Assembly: GCF_000559025.1 (NCBI RefSeq) | Contig: NZ_JAAN01000047.1 | Coordinates: 19,663 to 83,662, forward strand | Source of the DNA: Luteimonas huabeiensis HB2 | GTDB taxonomy: Bacteria; Pseudomonadota; Gammaproteobacteria; Xanthomonadales; Xanthomonadaceae | Reading direction: 5' to 3' | DNA: 64,000 nucleotides | Shown here: piece after piece, positions 58,062 through 64,000 of the stretch | Position numbering within the stretch: position 1 is the stretch's first letter | Layout of the letters: every line of letters begins with the position of its first letter | Made by a program: the position numbers and the translations under genes | The notes under the pieces: generated by a model | The model's database searches: none | Told to the model about the DNA's origin: nothing | Seen by the model: only the letters and a program-made list of their open reading frames with translations

Positions 58062-58783
58062 AGAAGCGCCTTGTCGCCGCTGCCATCGCGGCCATGCTTT
58101 GCACCGCCACTGCCCATGCGCAATGGGTCGTGATCGACCCCACCAACCTCGTGCAGAACACGATGACCGCGATCCGCACGCTGGAGCAGATCAACAACCA
58201 GATTCGCCAGCTCCAGAACGAAGCGCAAATGCTGATGAACCAGGCGCGCAACCTCGCCAGCCTTCCATCCAGCGTGGTCGGCCAGTTGCGCGCCAACCTG
58301 GCGACGACCGAGCGGCTGATCGCCCAGGCCCGAGGCTTGGCCTACGACGTGACGAATCTGGATCGGGAGTTTGCCCGCCTGTACCCGGAGCAGTACGCCG
58401 CCACCGTCAGCGGCGACCAGATGTACCGCGACGCCCAGGAGCGGTGGAAGAACACGCTGGGCGGCTTGCAGACCACCATGCAGATGCAGGCGCAGGTGTC
58501 GCAGAACCTGGGCGAAGACGAAAGCGTGCTGGCCGATCTGGTCGGCAAGAGCCAGTCGGCGCAAGGCGCGTTGCAGGCGATGCAGGCCATGAACCAGTTG
58601 CTCGCCTTGCAGGCCAAGCAGTCGATCCAGTCGCAGCGGCTCCAGATCACGCAAGACCGGGCCGCCTCGCTGGAACTGGCGCGGCAGGCGGCGGCCACCG
58701 AGCGCGCCCGCGAAGTGCGGCGGCGCTTCCTCGGGGAAGGCACGCCGTACACGCCGCAGTCCGTCAACTTCTACCGCGACTGA
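58058..58783 (+). CDS. trbJ: TrbJ, VirB5-like pilus-tip protein
   Basis: A 241-residue secreted protein with a signal peptide (LVAAAIAAMLCTATAHAQ) and long helical repeats (QINNQIRQLQNEAQMLMNQARNL). Family members sit at the pilus tip. Its last residues (GTPYTPQSVNFYRD) resemble the EexN-like protein's GETPYTPPK end. Confidence 0.94.
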   Translation: MKKRLVAAAIAAMLCTATAHAQWVVIDPTNLVQNTMTAIRTLEQINNQIRQLQNEAQMLMNQARNLASLPSSVVGQLRANLATTERLIAQARGLAYDVTNLDREFARLYPEQYAATVSGDQMYRDAQERWKNTLGGLQTTMQMQAQVSQNLGEDESVLADLVGKSQSAQGALQAMQAMNQLLALQAKQSIQSQRLQITQDRAASLELARQAAATERAREVRRRFLGEGTPYTPQSVNFYRD

Positions 58784-58795
58784 CAGGAGGCCGCC

Positions 58796-59080
58796 ATGCG
58801 ATGCGTCCTCGTCCTTGGTGCCGTGCTGCTGGCCGCTTGCGGCGAGCAGCCGGCCGACAACCTCGCCGATGCCCTGGCCGCCGATCGCGTGCGGCTCAAG
58901 GCATTGCGCGCGCAATGCGCGGCCGACCGGCAGGCCACGGGCGAGGACGCTTGCCGCGCCGCCGCCGAAGCCTTCCGGCGGCGCTTCTTTTCCGGCGAGG
59001 CCGGGCCGGATGAATACCAGACGCTGGCCGACCTGCCGCCGATCCCGCCCAGCTTCGAGGAACCGGAGGGCACGCCATGA
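58796..59080 (+). CDS. trbK: TrbK, entry-exclusion lipoprotein
   Basis: A 94-residue lipoprotein (LLAACGEQPADN) with the family pattern (VRLKALRAQCAADRQATGEDACRAAAEAFRRRFF). TrbK confers entry exclusion in RP4. Together with the EexN-like protein it gives the ICE two related exclusion lipoproteins. Overlaps trbL by 4 bp. Confidence 0.9.
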   Translation: MRCVLVLGAVLLAACGEQPADNLADALAADRVRLKALRAQCAADRQATGEDACRAAAEAFRRRFFSGEAGPDEYQTLADLPPIPPSFEEPEGTP

Positions 59081-60447
59081 ATGACGTGACCATCATCGAC
59101 CAGTTCCTCAACACCTTCGCCACCTACATCGACTCGGGTTTCGGGCTGCTGCGCGGCGAAGTGGCGTTCCTCACGGCCACGCTGATCGTCATCGACATGA
59201 CGATCGCCGGGCTGTATTGGGCCATGAGCCACGCCACCGGCCAAGGCGATGACGTGATCGCCAAGCTGCTGCGCAAGGTGCTCTACGTCGGTGCCTTCGC
59301 CTACATCCTCAACAACTTCAACTGGCTGGCCAGCATCGTGTTCCGCTCGTTCGCGGGGCTGGGCATCACCGCCACCGGCTCGGCCATCACGATGGAGAAC
59401 TTCTTGCAGCCGGGCCGGCTCGCCAAGACCGGCATCGACGCCGGGGCGCCGATTCTGGAGCAGATCGGCGAGATGGCGGGCTTCCCCGAGGTGTTCGCCA
59501 ATCTCGATCCCATCGTGGTGATGTTCCTCGCGTGGCTGGTCGTGGTGCTGTGCTTCTTCGTGCTGGCGATCCAGCTTTTCATCACGCTGATCGAGTTCAA
59601 GCTGACCACGCTCGCCGGGTTCGTGCTGGTGCCGTTCGCGCTGTGGAACAAGACCAGCTTTCTCGCCGAGAAGGTGCTGGGCAACGTCGTGGCCGCTGGC
59701 ATCAAAGTGCTGGTGCTGGCTGTGATCGTCGGCATCGGCTCGGGCCTGTTCGCGCAGTTCCAAGTCCACCCCGCCGAGCCGAACATCGACCACGCGCTGG
59801 TCATCATGCTGGCCTCGCTCACCTTGCTCGCGCTCGGGATCTTCGGCCCCGGCATCGCCACGGGCCTTGTGTCCGGCGCGCCCCAGCTCGGCGCGGGCGC
59901 GATGGCCGGTGCCGCCGTCGGCGCGGCCGGAACGGCAGTGGCTGTCGGTGCTGCCGCGACGGGCGTGGGCGGCGCGGTGGCCGCTGGCGCGCGCATGGCC
60001 CCGGCTGCCGCCAAGCTGGCCGGCAGCGGCGCGCGTGCCGCCACGTCGGCGGCTGGCAGCGCGAAGTCGGCGTTCCAGGCGGGTTCCGCTGCCGCCGGCG
60101 GCGGTGCCAAAGGCGCGATGGCGGGCTTGGGCAACGTCGCCAAGACCGGCGCGCAGTCTGCCGGACGCGCTGCCGCATCCCGCGCTTCCGCTGCCGGGCA
60201 GCGCATGGCCGCACCGTTCCGCGCGGGCTGGAACGGCGACGCTGGCGCGTCAGCCGGCCAGGCCGCCACCAGCGAAGCGCCGGCAGGCGCTGCCGCTGCA
60301 CAGGCGCCCGAGCAGCCCGCTTGGGCCAAGCGGCTGCATCGCCGCCAGCAGCTCACCCACGCCGCGACCACCGCTGCCCACGCGCTGCGCGGTGGCGACG
60401 GCGGCGGCTCCGGGCAAGGCCCGAGCCTGCGCGGCTCCGACGACTGA
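59077..60447 (+). CDS. trbL: TrbL, VirB6-like polytopic channel protein
   Basis: A 456-residue inner-membrane protein: several membrane segments up to about residue 290 (for example IVVMFLAWLVVVLCFFVLAIQLFITLIEF) and a long Ala/Gly-rich C-terminal tail. It forms the inner-membrane pore. A gap of 24 bp precedes trbF. Confidence 0.94.
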   Translation: MNDVTIIDQFLNTFATYIDSGFGLLRGEVAFLTATLIVIDMTIAGLYWAMSHATGQGDDVIAKLLRKVLYVGAFAYILNNFNWLASIVFRSFAGLGITATGSAITMENFLQPGRLAKTGIDAGAPILEQIGEMAGFPEVFANLDPIVVMFLAWLVVVLCFFVLAIQLFITLIEFKLTTLAGFVLVPFALWNKTSFLAEKVLGNVVAAGIKVLVLAVIVGIGSGLFAQFQVHPAEPNIDHALVIMLASLTLLALGIFGPGIATGLVSGAPQLGAGAMAGAAVGAAGTAVAVGAAATGVGGAVAAGARMAPAAAKLAGSGARAATSAAGSAKSAFQAGSAAAGGGAKGAMAGLGNVAKTGAQSAGRAAASRASAAGQRMAAPFRAGWNGDAGASAGQAATSEAPAGAAAAQAPEQPAWAKRLHRRQQLTHAATTAAHALRGGDGGGSGQGPSLRGSDD

Positions 60448-60471
60448 CGCGATTCACAAGGAGAACTGACC

Positions 60472-61176
60472 ATGCGATTCAAGAAACCGCAGGTGCGCTA
60501 CGCCGACACGCCGCAGCCTGCCACGCCGTACCAAACCGCCGGCCAGGTGTGGGACGACCGTATCGGCTCGGCCCGCGTCCAGGCCAAGAACTGGCGATTC
60601 ATGGCCTTCGGCTGCCTCACGCTCGCGCTGCTGATGGCCGGCGGACTGGTGTGGCGCTCGGCGCAATCCATCGTCACGCCCTACGTCGTGGAGGTGGACA
60701 ACGCGGGCCAGGTGCGCGCCGTGGGCGAAGCCGCCACGCCGTACCGGCCCAACGATGCGCAGACGGCGCACCACATCGCGCGCTTCGTGACGCTGGTGCG
60801 CTCGCTGTCCATCGACCCCATCGTCGTCCGCCAGAACTGGCTGGACGCCTACGACTACACGACCGACAAAGGCGCGGCCGTGCTCAACGACTACGCGCGG
60901 GTCAACGACCCGTTCGCGCGCATCGGAAAGGAGTCGGTGACGGTGCAGATCACCAGCGTCGTGCGTGCCAGCGACACGTCTTTCAACGTGCGCTGGACGG
61001 AACGCCGCTACGTCAACGGCGCTGCGGCGGGCCTGGAACGGTGGACGGCCGTGGTGTCCATCGTGCTCCAGCCGCCGCGCACCGAAGAACGCCTGCGCAA
61101 GAACCCGCTGGGCATCTACGTCAACGGCCTTTCCTGGAGCCGCGAGCTGGATTCTTCCGAAGGAGCAAAACCATGA
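60472..61176 (+). CDS. trbF: TrbF, VirB8-like channel protein
   Basis: A 234-residue protein with a cytoplasmic N-terminus, one membrane helix (FMAFGCLTLALLMAGGLVW) and the periplasmic VirB8 domain (DAQTAHHIARFVTLVRSLSIDPIVVRQNW). AAGGAG precedes ATG. Overlaps trbG by 4 bp. Confidence 0.95.
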   Translation: MRFKKPQVRYADTPQPATPYQTAGQVWDDRIGSARVQAKNWRFMAFGCLTLALLMAGGLVWRSAQSIVTPYVVEVDNAGQVRAVGEAATPYRPNDAQTAHHIARFVTLVRSLSIDPIVVRQNWLDAYDYTTDKGAAVLNDYARVNDPFARIGKESVTVQITSVVRASDTSFNVRWTERRYVNGAAAGLERWTAVVSIVLQPPRTEERLRKNPLGIYVNGLSWSRELDSSEGAKP

Positions 61177-62171
61177 ACCTGTCTTTCCGCTTTTACGCTT
61201 TGCCGTTGATGCTTGTTGCCCTGGCGGGCTGCGCCACGCAAGGCAAGCCGCCGCCGACCATCTCGCTCGATGAGCCGGTGCCGGTGCAGGCCCAGCCGAT
61301 GCCGGAGCCGCCCGCGCCCGTGGAGGTTGTGGCCGTGCCCGAGGTGCTGCCGATGCCGGCGCAGTTGATGCCGGCACCCGAGGCCGAGGACGCCAAGCCC
61401 ACGCCCGAGCCGGCCGACGAGAAGGTGCGCGTTTCACGCGCCAATGCCGAGGCGCGTGTCGCGCCCACGCGCGAGGGCTACGTCAACGCGATTCAGGTGT
61501 GGCCCTTCACCGATGGCGCGCTGTATCAGGTCTATGCGGCCGTGGGCCGGGTGACGATGGTTGCCTTGCAGCCGGGCGAGGAGCTGGTGACGGTGGCCGC
61601 CGGCGATACCGTGCGCTGGATCGTGGGCGACACGTCCAGCGGCAGCGGTGCCGACTTGCGCGTCAACGTGCTGGTCAAGCCGATCCGCTCGGGCCTCAAG
61701 ACCAATCTGGTCATCATCACCAGCCGGAGGACGTACCTGCTGGAACTGACTTCCACGGAAAAGACGTGGATGGCGTCGGTGTCCTGGGAGTACCCGCGCG
61801 ACCGGATGCTGGCCTTGCAGCGCCAGGCGCAAGCGGCCAGCGCCGCCGCGCCGGTGGATAGCGGCCTGTCGCTGGAGAACCTGCGCTTTCGCTACGCGAT
61901 CGGCGGCAGCAATCCGTCGTGGAAGCCGCTGCGCGCTTTCGACGACGGGCAGAAGGTCTATATCCAGTTCCCCGCCGGCATCGCGCAAGGCGAACTGCCG
62001 CCGCTGTTCGTGATCGGGCCGGAAGGCGACGGGCAACTGGTGAACTACCGCTTCCGTTCGCCGTACTACATCGTGGATCGCCTGTTTGGCGCGGCAGAGT
62101 TGCGCCTGGGCGGTGACAAGGGCGACGTGGTGCGGATCGAGCGCACGGATGGCGTGGCACGGAGGAACTGA
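61173..62171 (+). CDS. trbG: TrbG, VirB9-like outer-membrane complex protein
   Basis: A 332-residue lipoprotein (LVALAGCATQGK) with a proline-rich linker and the VirB9 domain (GYVNAIQVWPFTDGALYQVYAAVGRVTMVALQPGEEL ... YRFRSPYYIVDRLF). It forms the outer-membrane core with TrbI. trbI begins 2 bp after its stop. Confidence 0.95.
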   Translation: MNLSFRFYALPLMLVALAGCATQGKPPPTISLDEPVPVQAQPMPEPPAPVEVVAVPEVLPMPAQLMPAPEAEDAKPTPEPADEKVRVSRANAEARVAPTREGYVNAIQVWPFTDGALYQVYAAVGRVTMVALQPGEELVTVAAGDTVRWIVGDTSSGSGADLRVNVLVKPIRSGLKTNLVIITSRRTYLLELTSTEKTWMASVSWEYPRDRMLALQRQAQAASAAAPVDSGLSLENLRFRYAIGGSNPSWKPLRAFDDGQKVYIQFPAGIAQGELPPLFVIGPEGDGQLVNYRFRSPYYIVDRLFGAAELRLGGDKGDVVRIERTDGVARRN

Positions 62172-62173
62172 CC

Positions 62174-63448
62174 ATGAGCCAGGACGATACCCCCGACCTC
62201 GCCACGCGGCAGGCAGGCAAGGTCGCGCCCGAGGCGGTGGCGCTTCGCGCCCAGCCGCGTGCCGTGACCCGGTTGAACCGGCGCACGCTGGCCGTCCTCG
62301 TCGGCGGCCTGTCGGTCGCCGTGCTCGGGGCCACGATCTGGTCATTGCAACCGCACCGGCGCGGCGCGGGCGAGCAGACCGAGCTTTACAACGTCGATCG
62401 CGTCTCGAAGTCCGAAGGGCTGGACGGCCTGCCGTCCGACTACTCGAAGCTGCCGCCGAAGGTGCCCGAGCTGGGGCCGCCACTGCCGGGCGATCTTGGC
62501 CCGGCCATCGTGAACTCGCAGCAGTCCGCCGTGGCCGCTTACGCGGCCCCCGGCCACGATCCCAACGACGCCTTGCGCAAGGAGGCGGAAGCCGCAGCGG
62601 CTTCGTCGGTGTTTTTCCGCTCGGGCGGCCAGGGCCAGGCCGCCGCCACGGCCACGGTGGCGCCGCCGGGTGTGCCTGGTGCTGCCAACACGCTCGCGGC
62701 CTTCGACCCGCTCGCGGCTGGGCCGGCCTCGGCGGCGCCCCAGCCTGCCGATCCGACAGCTGTGCAAAACCGGCAAGACCAGAAAGAGGCGTTCCTGAAA
62801 GGCGGCTCTATGGAAACCCGCAATTCCGGAAACCTGAAAATGCCGGCCTCGCCGTATCAGGTCATGGCCGGAACGGTGATTGCGGGCGCGCTGGTGACGG
62901 GCATCAAGTCGGACTTGCCAGGCGACGTGATCGCCACGGTGACGGAGCCGGTCTATGACTCGGCCACGGGCAAGTTCCTGTTGATCCCGCAGGGGTCGCG
63001 CATCCTGGGTAAATACAACAGCCAGGTCAGCTACGGGCAGAGCCGCGTGCAGGTGGTGTGGAACCGGGTCATCCTGCCCGATACGTCCTCGCTGACGCTC
63101 GACAACCTTGTCGGCACCGATCCAGCCGGCTACGCCGGCCTGGAAGACGACGTGGACTGGCATTGGAATCGCATCGTCGCGGGCGCCGTGCTGACGACGC
63201 TGCTGGGCGTAGGCGCCGAGTTGGCCGCGCCAGAGAACCGCCAGGACGGCAACCGCATCGTCATCGCGGGGCGCGACAGCGCCCAGGACAGCATCAATCA
63301 GGTGGGTCAGGAGATCACCCGGCGCAACATGGACATCCAGCCGACGCTGACCATTAGGCCGGGCCTGCCGGTTCGCGTCATCGTGAACCGGGATCTGGTG
63401 CTGCGGCCGTGCCAGCCGCTGTTCTTCAACCGGGGAGCTTCCCAATGA
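62174..63448 (+). CDS. trbI: TrbI, VirB10-like channel protein
   Basis: A 424-residue protein with one membrane helix (LAVLVGGLSVAVLGATIW), a proline-rich periplasmic spacer and the VirB10 domain (SPYQVMAGTVIAGALVTGIKSDLPGDVIATV ... LIPQGSRILGKYNSQVSYGQSR). It bridges inner and outer membranes. Overlaps the DUF2274 gene by 4 bp. Confidence 0.96.
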   Translation: MSQDDTPDLATRQAGKVAPEAVALRAQPRAVTRLNRRTLAVLVGGLSVAVLGATIWSLQPHRRGAGEQTELYNVDRVSKSEGLDGLPSDYSKLPPKVPELGPPLPGDLGPAIVNSQQSAVAAYAAPGHDPNDALRKEAEAAAASSVFFRSGGQGQAAATATVAPPGVPGAANTLAAFDPLAAGPASAAPQPADPTAVQNRQDQKEAFLKGGSMETRNSGNLKMPASPYQVMAGTVIAGALVTGIKSDLPGDVIATVTEPVYDSATGKFLLIPQGSRILGKYNSQVSYGQSRVQVVWNRVILPDTSSLTLDNLVGTDPAGYAGLEDDVDWHWNRIVAGAVLTTLLGVGAELAAPENRQDGNRIVIAGRDSAQDSINQVGQEITRRNMDIQPTLTIRPGLPVRVIVNRDLVLRPCQPLFFNRGASQ

Positions 63449-63687
63449 ACACGAAGAAACTGCGGCTAGGGCCGCTGCCCAAGACCGAGAGCGTCAAGCT
63501 GACCTTTGCCTGCCCGGCCAGCTTGAAAGCCGACCTCGACCGCTACGCCGCGCTGCACGCGCAGGCGTATGGCGAGGCCGTCGATGCCGAGAAGTTGATC
63601 CCGCACATGCTGGAGGCGTTCATGGCGGGGGATCGGGGATTCAGGAAGGGCACCACGACGCGGAGCGTGCCGTCCAAGCCGACGTGA
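63445..63687 (+). CDS. DUF2274 family protein
   Basis: An 80-residue protein (LRLGPLPKTESVKLTFACPASLKADLDRYAALHAQAYGEAVDAEKLIPHMLEAFMAGDRGF) with a ribbon-helix-helix-like pattern. DUF2274 genes regularly follow trbI; function unknown. It is the last gene of the transfer operon. Confidence 0.9.
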   Translation: MNTKKLRLGPLPKTESVKLTFACPASLKADLDRYAALHAQAYGEAVDAEKLIPHMLEAFMAGDRGFRKGTTTRSVPSKPT

Positions 63688-63720
63688 TGGCCCTCGAAGC
63701 CTGCCCAGCAACATCCATCG

Positions 63721-63745
63721 AACGCGCAGCCCAAGGCTGCGCGTT
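63721..63745 (+). terminator. Intrinsic terminator of the trb operon
   Basis: A perfect 11-bp stem (AACGCGCAGCC with GGCTGCGCGTT) closes a CAA loop, 34 bp after the DUF2274 stop, followed by CTTCATTCT. Confidence 0.85.
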
Positions 63746-64000
63746 CTTCATTCTGGATGCCGCCAAGAGCCGCCTGGGCTATGATGACAAGACAAGCCCG
63801 CCGTCCCTCGGCAATCCAGCACGACACAGTGCGATGTGGCTTTCTCTCCCAACGCTCCTATGTGGCTCCTAGCCCACGAAGCCACACCGCGCCAAAGTGG
63901 CCGAGAAAAGAGCTAACCTACTGTCCCATATACGGTTTCAAGTCCTGCGTGATTTGCACAAAGGACTTGACACCAGAACTTTTTTGGGTGCGCCCGGCAG
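63746..64000. other. Right end region of the ICE
   Basis: It contains the right repeat (63854-63868), another GTGGCT copy (63836-63841), the dyad CAAGTCCT (63939-63946) with AGGACTTG (63962-63969), and a T6 run (63980-63985). No gene was recognised. The attachment site is probably here or just beyond. Confidence 0.5.
63854..63868 (+). repeat. Right end repeat GCTCCTATGTGGCTC
   Basis: It matches the left repeat (11191-11205) at 14 of 15 positions, in the same orientation, about 52.7 kb away. Probably an integrase or excisionase binding site near the end. Confidence 0.55.

Noticed and set aside
59301..60482. 393-residue minus-strand frame opposite trbL
   Set aside because: Low-complexity Ala/Pro product antisense to trbL.
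63684..63872. 62-codon frame after DUF2274
   Set aside because: It runs through the 11-bp terminator stem and the end repeat; no ribosome site or motif.

Overview
The window comes from a high-GC gammaproteobacterium of the Xanthomonadaceae type. It opens inside dnaA and runs dnaA–dnaN–recF–gyrB–M48 peptidase–TPR protein–tonB–exbB–exbD–exbD, an order I associate with Xanthomonas, Stenotrophomonas and Lysobacter. Three perfect palindromic parS sites lie around recF and several DnaA-box-like sites lie between dnaA and dnaN, so this is the chromosomal origin region. The species cannot be fixed from the sequence alone.

From just after the exbD2 terminator (about 11.06 kb) to the end of the window lies one integrative and conjugative element (ICE) of the Tn4371 type, about 53 kb long. 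Its backbone, in order: a tyrosine integrase (11.2 kb); DUF932, ParB-like, DUF736, DUF2958 and DUF2285 genes (17.7-25.3 kb); an excisionase-like HTH gene, RepA with three iterons, ParA and a small partition protein (25.4-27.7 kb); DUF2840, the TraF peptidase and a VirD2-like relaxase (27.7-31.3 kb); a LysR regulator, an entry-exclusion lipoprotein, TraG and trbBCDEJKLFGI plus DUF2274 (50-63.7 kb). The right boundary is at or just beyond the window end.

Two slots carry cargo. Slot 1 (12.4-17.1 kb) holds a DUF1016 nuclease gene coupled to the integrase, then a compact minus-strand operon (RHH regulator, DUF262 protein, HEPN protein, m5C DNA methyltransferase) converging on a Vsr endonuclease gene. 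This is a candidate defence system and the best lead for new biology here. Two AT-richer orphan genes (20.7-21.4 and 22.5-23.2 kb) are inserted further along. Slot 2 (31.3-49.8 kb) is a metal-resistance island: glutaredoxin, a duplicated-domain DUF305 protein, an MFS transporter, a MerR regulator, an HAE1-type RND tripartite pump, a czcC remnant, ArsR regulators, a CDF (CzcD-like) exporter, an RcnR/CsoR regulator with an NreB-like MFS exporter, copA–cueR–ferredoxin, a glutaredoxin–MauE protein, a copper-chaperone-like HMA protein, and a deletion scar made of lrp and hpd ends.

Four units in slot 2 (copA, the HMA chaperone, DUF305 and the RND operon) share a MerR-type promoter of TTGACC, a 19-bp spacer and a -10 element. 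They probably form one CueR-like regulon. CDF and MFS promoters carry TGAA...TTCA dyads suited to the two ArsR paralogues, and the RcnR/CsoR gene has a perfect C6-T-G6 dyad in front of it. The element thus combines conjugation, a plasmid-like replication and partition module, defence and multi-metal efflux, and sits beside the chromosomal origin. No rRNA, tRNA, CRISPR array or complete insertion sequence was recognised.
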